DNA from: Romboutsia timonensis
GTDB taxonomy: Bacteria; Bacillota; Clostridia; Peptostreptococcales; Peptostreptococcaceae
DNA: 64,000 nucleotides
NCBI RefSeq assembly: GCF_900106845.1
Contig: NZ_LT629850.1
Span: 113,696-177,695, forward strand
Direction of reading: 5' to 3'
A program made the position numbers and the translations under genes. Each line of letters begins with the position of its first letter. The first letter of the stretch is position 1. The notes beneath the pieces were generated by a model. It searched no databases. It was not told the DNA's origin and saw nothing but the letters and a program-made list of their open reading frames with translations. Positions 19,407-28,116 of this stretch are shown in pieces.

Positions 19407-20180
19407 ATGAAAAAATATAGAATATTAGTAGGAATTATAATGGCATTATCTATAATAATTATAGGAACTTCAGAGCCTGCTAAAAATCTTTATAAGGCTA
19501 GCAACTTAATTAGTAAAGGTATAAAAGTAGATGATAAAAAGAAAATAGAAAAAGATATACTAATCTGTATTGACCCAGGACATCAAGAAAAAGGAGATAG
19601 TAATTCAGAGCCTGTAGCACCAGGTTCTTATGTTAAGAAGGCTAGGGTATCTTCGGGAGCTACAGGGGTAGCAACTAAAAAGCCAGAATATATATTAAAT
19701 TTAGAGGCATCTACAGTTTTAAAACATATATTAGAAGGTAAGGGATATAAAGTAATAATGACGAGAGAAAGTCATGATGTTAATATAAGTAATTCAGAGA
19801 GAGCTATATTTGCAAATAATAATAAAGCAGATATGGTAGTAAGAGTACATGCAGATAGTTTAAATAACCCAGGAAAAACAGGTGCATCTATTCTAATACC
19901 AGCTAAAGAAAGTAAATATACAACGGCTATATATGAGGATAGTCAAAATTGTGCAAATCTAATTAGCAGTAAGATGAAGGAAGCAGGAATAAAAGTCAAT
20001 GGAGTATTTGAAAGATCAGATTTAACAGGTTTTAATTGGTCTCAAGTTCCGGTAGTTTTAGTTGAAATGGGATTTTTAAGTAATTATACGGAAGATCAAA
20101 TGATGTCAAACCCAGAATATCAAACAAAGTTAATGCAAGCTATATCTGATGGACTTGATGAATATTTTGCAAATAAATAA
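19407..20180 (+). CDS. N-acetylmuramoyl-L-alanine amidase (Amidase_3)
   Basis: Zinc amidase cutting the lactyl bond between glycan and stem peptide. It has an N-terminal signal anchor (about residues 6-22), then the catalytic domain with IDPGHQ (zinc His), LNLE (zinc Glu), VVRVHAD (zinc His) and the catalytic VVLVEMGFLSN. 257 aa. AAGAAGGGA precedes the ATG. No cell-wall-binding repeats are present, so it is probably membrane-tethered. CwlD-like in build, but I cannot say it is CwlD. It is followed closely by a phospholipase-C-like gene. Confidence 0.92.
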   Translation: MKKYRILVGIIMALSIIIIGTSEPAKNLYKASNLISKGIKVDDKKKIEKDILICIDPGHQEKGDSNSEPVAPGSYVKKARVSSGATGVATKKPEYILNLEASTVLKHILEGKGYKVIMTRESHDVNISNSERAIFANNNKADMVVRVHADSLNNPGKTGASILIPAKESKYTTAIYEDSQNCANLISSKMKEAGIKVNGVFERSDLTGFNWSQVPVVLVEMGFLSNYTEDQMMSNPEYQTKLMQAISDGLDEYFANK

Positions 20181-20198
20181 AATATATAGGTGATGTCA

Positions 20199-20906
20199 AT
20201 GAAAAGTAAGCTAGAAAGTGCCTATGCAAAAGCATTAACTGGTACATTTAAAGTAATAAATCCTATAAAAAAAACAATAAAAAAAACTGAATGTGAAGTG
20301 CACTTATATATACAAGAAAATGCTTTAGAAATTTTAAACTGTAATGGTTATAATGATGAATATAAACTATTCAAAGAATATAAATCGAAGATAGATGAAG
20401 GTTTGGTATGGGCAGATCAAGATTTTAAATGTTATCATCATTTTTACAATCCGAAAGAAGAAAAAGGTATGTATGGATATGATGATAATGCACTTACTGT
20501 AGCTAGAGGTTATTATTTAAAAGCTTTAAAATACTTTACACTAGAAGATTATGATAAGAGTATGTTTTACTTTGGAGCTGCATGTCATATAATCCAAGAT
20601 TTAACTGTACCACAGCATGCTAAGGGAAAACTATTTGATAATCATAGACAATTTGAATTATATGTTAAGGAGAACTATACAAAAATAAATAGATTTAAGT
20701 GTAGAGAAGAGCCTATAATATTAAATTCAGTTGCAGATTATGCAAATTATAATTCATTAAGAGCTCTTAAGATAGATTATATATATAAAAATATAAATGA
20801 TTTAAATACAAAGTTTTATTTAACTGCTTTAAAAAGTTTAACTTTAGCTCAAAGAACTAGTGCAGGGTGTATGATTATGTTTTACAATGATTTGCTTTAT
20901 ATTTGA
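20199..20906 (+). CDS. Zinc-dependent phospholipase C-like protein without signal peptide
   Basis: About 235 aa. It keeps the zinc-ligand pattern of bacterial phospholipase C / alpha-toxin: a histidine in ECEVHLYIQENAL (H35), D73, the HH pair at 80/81, HIIQDLTVPQH (H130, D134, H140) and HRQFE (H149, E153). The N-terminal Trp that binds zinc in secreted enzymes is replaced by a lysine-rich leader of about 30 residues, and I see no signal peptide or membrane span. It begins 18 bases after the amidase stop, so they probably form an operon. The ATG at 20199 behind AGGTGATG is chosen; 20193 is possible. Activity and substrate are unproven. Confidence 0.8.
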   Translation: MKSKLESAYAKALTGTFKVINPIKKTIKKTECEVHLYIQENALEILNCNGYNDEYKLFKEYKSKIDEGLVWADQDFKCYHHFYNPKEEKGMYGYDDNALTVARGYYLKALKYFTLEDYDKSMFYFGAACHIIQDLTVPQHAKGKLFDNHRQFELYVKENYTKINRFKCREEPIILNSVADYANYNSLRALKIDYIYKNINDLNTKFYLTALKSLTLAQRTSAGCMIMFYNDLLYI

Positions 20907-20934
20907 TTAAGACTATGTAACATATGTAGTATAC

Positions 20935-20963
20935 TTGATTTAAGTCAAAAAAGAATATATTAT
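20935..20963 (+). promoter_or_regulatory. Candidate sigma-A promoter of the ABC-F gene
   Basis: TTGATT, 17-base spacer, TATTAT, located 40 bases before the ABC-F start. Confidence 0.45.
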
Positions 20964-21002
20964 AGTATAGAATATAGATAAAAATTATGAAGAGGTGTCA
21001 AG

Positions 21003-22553
21003 ATGCTAGTAGTAGAAAATGTAAGTCATGGCTTCGGAGCTAGAACTATACTAGAAAATGTTTCATTTAGACTTAGAAAAGGTGAACATATAGCGTTAGT
21101 CGGAGCAAATGGAGAAGGTAAATCAACTTTTTTAAATATAATAACAAAAAAACTTATGCCAGATGCAGGGAATATAAAGTGGTCATCAAGAGTTAGTGTA
21201 GGTTACTTAGACCAACATACAGTTCTTGAAAAAGGAAAGACTATAAGAGATATATTAAGAGATGCATTTAAATCAATGTTTGATTTAGAGCAAGAGATGT
21301 TATCTATGTATGATAAAATGGGTGAAGCTAATGATGATGAAATGGCTAAACTTATGGAAGAAACAGCAGAAATACAAACAATTTTAGAAAATAGTGGATT
21401 CTACATGATAGATGCTAAAATTCAGGAAATAGCAAATGGATTGGGTCTTGGAGAAATAGGATTAGATAGGGATGTAACTGATTTAAGTGGAGGTCAAAGA
21501 ACGAAAGTTCTTCTTACTAAATTATTACTAGAAAATCCTACAATATTAATATTAGATGAGCCTACTAACTATTTAGATGAAGAACATATAACTTGGTTAA
21601 CAAGATATCTTCAAGAATATGAAAATAGTTTTATATTAGTATCACATGATATACCATTTATAAATAATACTTGTAATGTAATATACCATATGGAAAATGG
21701 AGAATTAAACAGATATAAAGGAAACTATGATGAGTTTGTAAGACTTAATGAAATAAAGAAACGTCAAGAAGAACAAGCATATGATAAACAAGTTGAAGAA
21801 AGAAAAAGACTAGAAGATTTTATAGCTAGAAATAAAGCTAGAGTTGCTACTCGTGGGATGGCGAACAGTAGACAAAAGCAATTAGATAAGATGGAGATTT
21901 TAGAAAGACCAAAAGAGAAGATAAAGCCTACTTTTGGTTTTAAGGAAGCTAGAACTCCAAGTAGATTTGTATTTGAAACAAATGACTTAGTTTTAGGTTA
22001 TAATGAAGCTTTAACTAAGCCTTTAAACTTCATATTAGAAAGAAATCAAAAGATAGCTTTAAAAGGTATGAATGGTATAGGAAAATCAACATTGTTAAAA
22101 ACATTACTTGGAATAATAAAGCCATTTGATGGAGAAGTAAAACATGGAGATTATTTAGAAGTTGGTTATTTCGAACAAGAAAGCTCAAGAGATAACTATA
22201 ATACTCCAATGGATGAAGTATGGGCAGAATTCCCAGGGCTTACAAACTTTGAAGTTAGACAAAGCCTTGCTAAATGTGGTCTTACAAATGAACATATAAC
22301 AAGCCAAATGAGAGTTTTAAGTGGTGGAGAAGCAGCTAAGGTAAGGTTATGTAAGATAATGTTAAAAGATATAAACTTACTAGTTCTAGATGAACCTACA
22401 AACCACTTAGATGTAGAGGCAAAAGATGAGCTTAAAAAGGCTATAAAAGAATTTAAGGGAACTGTACTTTTAGTATGCCATGAGCCAGAGTTTTATATGG
22501 ATATAGTAGATGATGTATGGAATATAGAGGACTTTACGACTAAAATAGTATAA
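21003..22553 (+). CDS. ABC-F family ATPase
   Basis: Soluble twin-ATPase of the ABC-F group that acts on ribosomes. Two nucleotide-binding domains are visible: Walker A GANGEGKST and GMNGIGKST, signatures LSGGQ and LSGGE, and Walker B ILDEPTNYLD and VLDEPTNHLD. A charged linker (about residues 245-310) joins them. There is no membrane domain. The 516-aa length and arrangement suggest the YbiT/YkpA-like group rather than a known antibiotic-resistance subfamily, but assignment within ABC-F needs a phylogeny. ATG behind GAAGAGGTG. Confidence 0.92.
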   Translation: MLVVENVSHGFGARTILENVSFRLRKGEHIALVGANGEGKSTFLNIITKKLMPDAGNIKWSSRVSVGYLDQHTVLEKGKTIRDILRDAFKSMFDLEQEMLSMYDKMGEANDDEMAKLMEETAEIQTILENSGFYMIDAKIQEIANGLGLGEIGLDRDVTDLSGGQRTKVLLTKLLLENPTILILDEPTNYLDEEHITWLTRYLQEYENSFILVSHDIPFINNTCNVIYHMENGELNRYKGNYDEFVRLNEIKKRQEEQAYDKQVEERKRLEDFIARNKARVATRGMANSRQKQLDKMEILERPKEKIKPTFGFKEARTPSRFVFETNDLVLGYNEALTKPLNFILERNQKIALKGMNGIGKSTLLKTLLGIIKPFDGEVKHGDYLEVGYFEQESSRDNYNTPMDEVWAEFPGLTNFEVRQSLAKCGLTNEHITSQMRVLSGGEAAKVRLCKIMLKDINLLVLDEPTNHLDVEAKDELKKAIKEFKGTVLLVCHEPEFYMDIVDDVWNIEDFTTKIV

Positions 22554-22578
22554 TAAGATACCGTGGAGTATTTAACAT

Positions 22579-23208
22579 ATGAAAAAAATTATTAATGTAA
22601 TATTCTCAGTTATTTTTAGTGTATTAATTATAAGCACAATAATCAAATTCACGGTAGGATTTAAGCAACTTTATTATTTTGATATAGAGTATTTAAATAT
22701 ACCTGTTTTGTCGGGATTGTCTAAAGAAGATATAAAAAAGAACTATGATTATATGATCGATTATAATTTGGATAAAGATAATAAAGAATTTGAATTGCCA
22801 AGTATAAAATCTTCAGAGAATGGTAAAATTCACTTCGAAGAAGTTAGAAATATATTTCAAATTTTAAATAAGATATTTAAGATATCACTAGTACTTTCCA
22901 TAATAGGATTAGTAATAAATATATTAAATAAAAATATTGAATTTTTGAAAACTACATCTAAAGCACTAATAGTAATACCCTTAATATTAATGTTGCCTAT
23001 AGTTGTAAACTTTGAAGGTAGTTTTGTACTATTTCATAAAATTATGTTTAATAATGATTATTGGATACTTGATCCAAACTTAGATCCTGTAATAAATATT
23101 TTACCTGAAGAATTTTTCTTTCATGCAGGTCTTATGATTTTGATTCTTATAATTATAGCTAGTTTAACTAATTACTTAATATATAGATTTTTAAAAAGAG
23201 AGCAGTAA
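22579..23208 (+). CDS. DUF1461 / TIGR01906 family integral membrane protein
   Basis: 209 aa with an N-terminal membrane segment, an external loop of about 70 residues, then three more hydrophobic segments. The family marker FHKIMFNNDYWILDP followed by DPVINILPEEFF is present near residues 153-180. Function unknown in the family. It lies 25 bases after the ABC-F gene and is probably co-transcribed. The terminator stem overlaps its last codons. Confidence 0.85.
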   Translation: MKKIINVIFSVIFSVLIISTIIKFTVGFKQLYYFDIEYLNIPVLSGLSKEDIKKNYDYMIDYNLDKDNKEFELPSIKSSENGKIHFEEVRNIFQILNKIFKISLVLSIIGLVINILNKNIEFLKTTSKALIVIPLILMLPIVVNFEGSFVLFHKIMFNNDYWILDPNLDPVINILPEEFFFHAGLMILILIIIASLTNYLIYRFLKREQ

Positions 23209-23223
23209 ACTGCTCTCTTTTTA
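23193..23223 (+). terminator. Terminator overlapping the DUF1461 stop codon
   Basis: Perfect 13-bp stem AAAAAGAGAGCAG/CTGCTCTCTTTTT around TAAA. The stop codon lies in the loop. Confidence 0.88.
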
Positions 23224-23232
23224 AAAAATATA

Positions 23233-23496
23233 TTAATCATTAATTTTAGTAATCTTAATAATATCTTGGAATTTACTCATAATATAATCATAATTATTTT
23301 TATTATGAGGTAATAAACAATCAGAACAGTTTTTTATACCTTTGTCTGTATATTTAAAATTACCACCGCAATTTTTACCTAAGGTATATAACGGACAGTA
23401 GCAAAATAAGCAGTTAAATTCATCAGGATTATTAGTTTTATGACAAGGAAAAAATTCACATTCTTTATGGTTAAAAAATTTATAATTATCACTCAT
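23233..23496 (-). CDS. Cysteine-rich small-domain protein (zinc-finger-like)
   Basis: 87 aa with eight cysteines in three clusters: CEFFPCHK, CLFCYCPLY with NCGG, and NCSDCLLPH. This matches the 'cysteine-rich small domain' family, which may bind zinc or a cluster; function unknown. AAGGAG precedes the ATG. Single gene on the minus strand between two plus-strand operons, ending just past their terminator. Confidence 0.8.
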   Translation of the reverse strand: MSDNYKFFNHKECEFFPCHKTNNPDEFNCLFCYCPLYTLGKNCGGNFKYTDKGIKNCSDCLLPHNKNNYDYIMSKFQDIIKITKIND

Positions 23497-23626
23497 ATTA
23501 TTATCTCCTTAGTTTTACAGTATTAATATGATTATACTAAATATTAACATTAATGGTATAATAAGAAAAATAAAAGTATAATACTATACTAAAATATTAT
23601 ATAAATCTATGAACGAGGTGTTACTT

Positions 23627-24910
23627 ATGGAAGAAAAAAAGGAAAAAGCCTTGCTTGTAGGGCTTAATATCACATCTACAGCAAGAAAAATTGATGATAT
23701 AGATATAAATGAATCAATGGAAGAATTAAAAGAACTAGCAAAAGCTGCAGGAGCAGAGGTTGTAGGAAGTTTAATTCAAAATAGACAATCTAGAGATGCT
23801 GCATTTTATGTAGGAAAAGGAAAAGTAGAAGAAATAAAGGCGTATAGTGATTCATTAGGAGCTACAGTAGTTATTTTTAATGATGAGTTATCAGGAGCTC
23901 ATATAAGAAATATAGAAGAAGTAGTAGGAATAAAAGTTATAGATAGAACGACACTAATTCTTGATATATTTGCTCAAAGAGCGCTTAGTAAAGAAGGGAA
24001 ACTACAAGTAGAATTAGCTCAATTAAATTATAGATTACCTAGATTATATGGAATGGGCGGTCAAATGAGTAGAACTGGAGCAGGTATAGGTACTAGAGGT
24101 CCAGGGGAACAAAAGCTTGAAATAGATAAAAGAAATATACTTAACAAAGCAGCTGATATAAGACGTGAACTTAGAGAAGTTAAAAAGATAAGAGAGACTC
24201 AAAGGGTTCAACGTTTAAAGTCTAGTATACCTATAGTAGCACTTGTTGGTTACACAAATGCAGGTAAATCAACTTTATTAAATGAACTTATAAAGACTCA
24301 TAAAGATTATGATGTAGAAAAAGAAGTAATGGCAAAAGATATGCTATTTGCAACTCTTGATGTAACTTTAAGAAAAGCTTTATTACCTAATAAAAAAGAA
24401 TTTTTAGTTGTAGATACAGTTGGATTTGTAAGTAAGCTTCCTCATGATTTAGTAGAGGCATTTAAAGCAACTTTAGAAGAAGTTCAATATGCAGATTTAA
24501 TTTTACATGTTATAGATGCAACAAATTCAAATTATGAATTACAAAAGAGCACAACAGAAAAAGTTCTTAAGGAATTAGGTGCAGATACTAAGCCAACTAT
24601 ACTTGTGTACAATAAGATAGACAGATTAGAGTTAGATATTTATCCTAAAAATCATGATGATATAGTATATATATCTGCTAAAAAAGGTATAAATATGGAT
24701 AAGTTAATAGAAATTATACAAGATAATATAATGAAGAATACTTATGCTGTAACTTTAATGCTACCTTATGAAAGAGGAGATATATTTAGTAGGCTAAAGA
24801 ATAAATATAATATAGAAAACTTTGAATATATAGAAAGTGGAATAACACTAGATGTAAATTTAGAAGAAGAAGACTATAATATATATAAAGAGTATATTTT
24901 AGAAAAGTAG
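23627..24910 (+). CDS. hflX: Ribosome-associated GTPase HflX
   Basis: GTPase that splits or rescues stalled ribosomes. It has the N-terminal HflX domain with a glycine-rich helical linker (GGQMSRTGAGIGTRGPGE) and a G domain with GYTNAGKST (G1), DTVGFV (G3) and NKID (G4). The ATG at 23609 has no ribosome binding site; GAGGTG at 23614 points to the ATG at 23627, giving 427 aa. Followed 8 bases later by a HEAT-repeat gene. Confidence 0.94.
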   Translation: MEEKKEKALLVGLNITSTARKIDDIDINESMEELKELAKAAGAEVVGSLIQNRQSRDAAFYVGKGKVEEIKAYSDSLGATVVIFNDELSGAHIRNIEEVVGIKVIDRTTLILDIFAQRALSKEGKLQVELAQLNYRLPRLYGMGGQMSRTGAGIGTRGPGEQKLEIDKRNILNKAADIRRELREVKKIRETQRVQRLKSSIPIVALVGYTNAGKSTLLNELIKTHKDYDVEKEVMAKDMLFATLDVTLRKALLPNKKEFLVVDTVGFVSKLPHDLVEAFKATLEEVQYADLILHVIDATNSNYELQKSTTEKVLKELGADTKPTILVYNKIDRLELDIYPKNHDDIVYISAKKGINMDKLIEIIQDNIMKNTYAVTLMLPYERGDIFSRLKNKYNIENFEYIESGITLDVNLEEEDYNIYKEYILEK

Positions 24911-24918
24911 GGAGTATT

Positions 24919-25581
24919 ATGAATATAAGTTGGGATAATATAGACAAATTAGAAGATCACTATATAACATATCTTCTATATAAAGAATCTAGGACGGTAT
25001 CTCAAATCAGTAAAATAAGAAATCTATCAACGTCTCAAGTAAATGATCAATTAATAAAGGCTAAGTTAGAAATAAAATCTATGCTTAAGGATAAAGTAGA
25101 ATTATCTAAAGATGTTATAGATAAATTTTTAGTTCTTAATAAAAATGACAGACTAAAATTTATGGATAGTTTAAATGAAGAAAGAATGCTAGATTTTAAA
25201 AGAAAGTTATATAAAAGAATAATTACGGAAAAAAATGCAGAGGACTTAATGATATTAATATGGGCTACTGGTGAATTAAAGGATGATAGATTTTTAGCAT
25301 TATTACATCCTCTTACAAGCCATAGACACTCTGATGTAAGGAGAATAACATATTCAGCTCTTAGAAAAATAGAATCTCCAAGTAGTAGAGAATATTTACA
25401 AAGAGGGCTTTATGATAGTAATCCTCAAACAAGGCAATACTGCGCTAAAGCTCTTGCAAAAATAGGTAATAAAAATAGCTTAAAAATGTTAAAACAGCTA
25501 AGAAATAAGAAAAATTTCGAAAAAGAATATGTACTAAGAGCATATGAAGAAGCAATCAGTATATTGGAAGAAGATATTTAA
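24919..25581 (+). CDS. HEAT-repeat protein with N-terminal helix-turn-helix-like region
   Basis: 220 aa. Residues 1-55 look like a sigma region 4/HTH-like fold (LEDHYITYLLYKESRTVSQI, then LSTSQVNDQLIKAK). The second half consists of HEAT-like helical repeats (LHPLTSHRHSDVRRITYSAL and YDSNPQTRQYCAKALAKIG). No enzyme motif is visible. It is coupled to hflX by an 8-base gap with its GGGAG site straddling the hflX stop, which suggests a shared role in translation or its control. The name rests on repeat pattern alone. Confidence 0.7.
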   Translation: MNISWDNIDKLEDHYITYLLYKESRTVSQISKIRNLSTSQVNDQLIKAKLEIKSMLKDKVELSKDVIDKFLVLNKNDRLKFMDSLNEERMLDFKRKLYKRIITEKNAEDLMILIWATGELKDDRFLALLHPLTSHRHSDVRRITYSALRKIESPSSREYLQRGLYDSNPQTRQYCAKALAKIGNKNSLKMLKQLRNKKNFEKEYVLRAYEEAISILEEDI

Positions 25582-25651
25582 CATATTTAACTTTATTTAA
25601 CATATAATTCAGTAAATAAGATATTTATAGTGCATCTCCAGAAGTTAACAT

Positions 25652-25723
25652 TAAAATTCGCTTAACTTGAGAGCTAGAGAGCGAAGAGAATTTATAAGTA
25701 TTAAGAAATACATAAATTCTTCT
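25652..25723 (+). other. Overlapping inverted repeats upstream of the Nudix gene
   Basis: TTCGCT (25656-25661) can pair with AGCGAA (25680-25685). Alternatively GAATTTAT (25688-25695) pairs with ATAAATTC (25712-25719), with an inner GTATT/AATAC. If the first stem extends through AAATT/AATTT the two structures exclude each other. AAGCGAATTTTAA on the minus strand here resembles the dispersed repeat. No T-run follows, so this is not an obvious terminator. Confidence 0.4.
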
Positions 25724-25837
25724 AGTAACATCTTAGAAAATATGTCAGGTGTAGCGATTGAAAATTATAGTACAACTAAAATCAGATAAATCGTAAATTT
25801 CTTAAATCCAAAAAGATGGTTAATAGGAGGGGTTTAA

Positions 25838-26278
25838 ATGATAGTAAGATATTGTGCAGGTGGAGTAGTATTTTATGCTAATAAGGTGTTACTTGTTAAG
25901 AATGATAGAGGAGAATGGACTTTACCAAAAGGAAAAATACATCAAGATGAATTAAAACATTCTAGTGCAGTTTCAAGGGTTAAAGATGAAACAGGAGTAG
26001 AGGCTAGTATTTTAGAAACTGCGGGTAATACAATGTATCAGTTTTTTTCAAGAAGTAGACAACAAGAAGTATGTAATGCCATTACATGGTATATAATGCA
26101 AACTGATAGCAATAATTATGTATTAAAGGATGAATTTACTGATGGTGGTTTTTATAAAGTTAAAGAAGCTATAAATATGTTAACTCATAGTCAAGAAAAG
26201 TCTTTAGTTGATATTTCATATAAGAAATATAAAGAGCTAAGAAAAAATAATATCGAAGATGGATTGGCTACAAATTAA
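25838..26278 (+). CDS. Nudix-fold protein with altered Nudix box
   Basis: 146 aa with the start of a Nudix hydrolase domain: AGGVVFYANKVLLVKNDRGEWTLPKG. The Nudix box keeps G32, E38, E51 and G53, but the conserved RE pair is S46-R47 and the first Glu of EE is D50. Hydrolysis of a nucleoside diphosphate-linked substrate is therefore uncertain; it may have altered metal binding or act as a sensor. Strong AGGAGGGG before the ATG. It is monocistronic, with a terminator after it. Confidence 0.8.
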   Translation: MIVRYCAGGVVFYANKVLLVKNDRGEWTLPKGKIHQDELKHSSAVSRVKDETGVEASILETAGNTMYQFFSRSRQQEVCNAITWYIMQTDSNNYVLKDEFTDGGFYKVKEAINMLTHSQEKSLVDISYKKYKELRKNNIEDGLATN

Positions 26279-26290
26279 TATATTAATAAA

Positions 26291-26320
26291 GAAGAAAGGA
26301 GATTTCCTTTCTTTTTTTAT
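26291..26320 (+). terminator. Terminator after the Nudix gene
   Basis: AGAAAGGA/TCCTTTCT stem around a 4-base loop, followed by T6-7. Confidence 0.85.
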
Positions 26321-26521
26321 ATACTAAGATATTATAAAATATATATGATGTGGATAACTTAAAATATAATAATTGCTTTGAGCAAGAATATACTGTTGGA
26401 GAAATGAAGTATTTAATTGATATATAGTTAAGAAGAATAGAACTTCATTTAAAGTTGTACCTAAAAAATATATTGGATATAATAACAATAGAAGTTTATT
26501 TAGATAAGTTGGAGGATACAA

Positions 26522-27166
26522 ATGAGTACATATAAAACACTACATGAGTTTGGAATGGATGAAATTATAATAGAAAAATCTACTTTTATTGGATATGCAA
26601 AACCTATAAAAACAGAAGAAGAGGCTATTGAATTTGTAAATGAAATAAAGAAAAAACATAAAGATGCAACTCATAATGTATGGGCATATACTGTTGGAAA
26701 AACTATGAATATACAAAGATATAGTGATGATGGTGAACCACAAGGAACAGCAGGGATTCCAACTTTAGAAGTGATAAAAAAAGAGGATTTAAGAGATGTT
26801 GTAGTTGTTGTAACGAGATACTTTGGTGGAGTTAAGTTAGGTGCTGGAGGATTAGTTAGAGCATATACTAAGGGTGCTAAAATAGGAATAGATGCTGCAA
26901 AAGTAATAGAAAAAGTAATGTACAAAGAAGTTAGAATTAAAATAGATTATAATCAACTTGGAAAAGTACAAAATGAAATAATGAATATGAATTATTTTGT
27001 TAAAGATACAATATATGAAGACAATGTAGAAATAATAGTATATTCAAGATTAGAAGAAGTGAAAGTTTTAACTGATAAAATAATTGATATAACTAGTGCT
27101 ACAGCTGAAATAAAACTAGGTGAAGAATTTTATTTATCAGAGCAAAATGGAAATATAATATTATAA
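26522..27166 (+). CDS. YigZ/IMPACT family protein
   Basis: 214 aa. The N-terminal IMPACT (UPF0029) domain has the marker THNVWAYTVG, RYSDDGEPQGTAGIPTLEVI and TRYFGGVKLGAGGLVRAYTKG. The C-terminal DUF1949 domain begins about residue 137. Proposed roles for the family concern translation regulation or peptidase activity; none can be read here. GGAGG lies 6 bases before the ATG. Confidence 0.92.
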   Translation: MSTYKTLHEFGMDEIIIEKSTFIGYAKPIKTEEEAIEFVNEIKKKHKDATHNVWAYTVGKTMNIQRYSDDGEPQGTAGIPTLEVIKKEDLRDVVVVVTRYFGGVKLGAGGLVRAYTKGAKIGIDAAKVIEKVMYKEVRIKIDYNQLGKVQNEIMNMNYFVKDTIYEDNVEIIVYSRLEEVKVLTDKIIDITSATAEIKLGEEFYLSEQNGNIIL

Positions 27167-27297
27167 AATAAATTAGAAATGACTTATTTTTAGTTATTAG
27201 AAAATTATAATATATCCTAAAAATTATATTTATTATGTATATTTAAGTAACATCATAATATAAGAAAAGTAAAAATCATATTTTTAATAAGGAATAT

Positions 27298-27350
27298 ACA
27301 ATAAAAACTAAAATGTACGTATTAAAGTATATTTTAGTTTTTATTGTATA
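27298..27350. terminator. Terminator shared by YigZ and the TSUP pair
   Basis: Stem ACAATAAAAACTAAAAT/ATTTTAGTTTTTATTGT, perfect over 17 bp, loop of 16 bases. Its A/T runs make it usable from both strands. Confidence 0.8.
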
Positions 27351-27370
27351 AACATTTCAAATTCTGTTTA

Positions 27371-27748
27371 TTATTTACCACATTTTTCTTTCTTATGGTT
27401 GCAAAATCCTTTCTTAATTTCTATACAACCAACTATTAATAAAAATACGCCAAAAACTTTTCTTAAAGTTTCAGAAGACAAGTAATTAGCTACAAAAGAG
27501 CCGCATATTGCGCCTAAAATACCAAATAGAGCTATTGGTATAACTAATGAAAATACAACATTTTTATTTTTTATATGTATTATTAAAGCAAATATAGTCA
27601 TAGGTATAGAGGAAAGTAAATTTACACTTTGTGCTATTTTAGGATCGATATGTGCAAATAGTATTAACGCTGGAATCAATATTGTTCCACCACCCATTCC
27701 CATACCACCAATAATACCTGAGAGAAATCCTAATATAGTTAAAAACAT
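27371..27748 (-). CDS. TauE/SafE (TSUP) half-transporter, second subunit
   Basis: 125 aa, about half a normal TSUP permease (about 250 aa). It contains about four membrane segments and one GMGMGGGTILIPALILF signature, the TSUP motif that occurs twice in full-length members. The C-terminus is basic and Cys/His-bearing (GFCNHKKEKCGK). Its ATG overlaps the stop of the upstream half as TAATG, so the two are translationally coupled. TSUP proteins move sulfur-containing or organic anions across the membrane; the substrate is not indicated here. Confidence 0.85.
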   Translation of the reverse strand: MFLTILGFLSGIIGGMGMGGGTILIPALILFAHIDPKIAQSVNLLSSIPMTIFALIIHIKNKNVVFSLVIPIALFGILGAICGSFVANYLSSETLRKVFGVFLLIVGCIEIKKGFCNHKKEKCGK

Positions 27749-28116
27749 TAAAACACCATCCTTATAGCTGCGATTATCATTATTGTACCAAATGTAACTC
27801 TAAGAAATTTTCCAGTTACCTTTGATAAAAGCTTAGCACCTAAAATGCCTCCAATAATACTACCGATAGCAACTTTTAAAGTTAATGAAATATCATATGT
27901 ACCTTTTGAAATGTAAATTACTGAGCTAGCACTAGTTAAAAATACTATTATAGCGAGAGCTGTGGCATGAGATTTATGTTCTTCTATTTTGACTATATTA
28001 TTTAGTATAGGTACAAGTAAAGTACCTCCACCAGATCCGAATATTCCATTAACGAAACCTGTAAAAAGACCTATTATAGAGTTTTTAATATTAAAGTTAA
28101 AATATTTATTTTTCAA
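27748..28116 (-). CDS. TauE/SafE (TSUP) half-transporter, first subunit
   Basis: 122 aa with about four membrane segments and its own TSUP signature, GIFGSGGGTLLVPIL. With the next gene it makes up one complete permease in two pieces. The GTG at 28125 lies within the ribosome binding site AAGGTGA, so the TTG at 28116 is preferred. There is no frameshift to rejoin the halves: each has its own start and complete four-helix unit. A heterodimeric carrier is the simple reading. Confidence 0.85.
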   Translation of the reverse strand: MKNKYFNFNIKNSIIGLFTGFVNGIFGSGGGTLLVPILNNIVKIEEHKSHATALAIIVFLTSASSVIYISKGTYDISLTLKVAIGSIIGGILGAKLLSKVTGKFLRVTFGTIMIIAAIRMVF

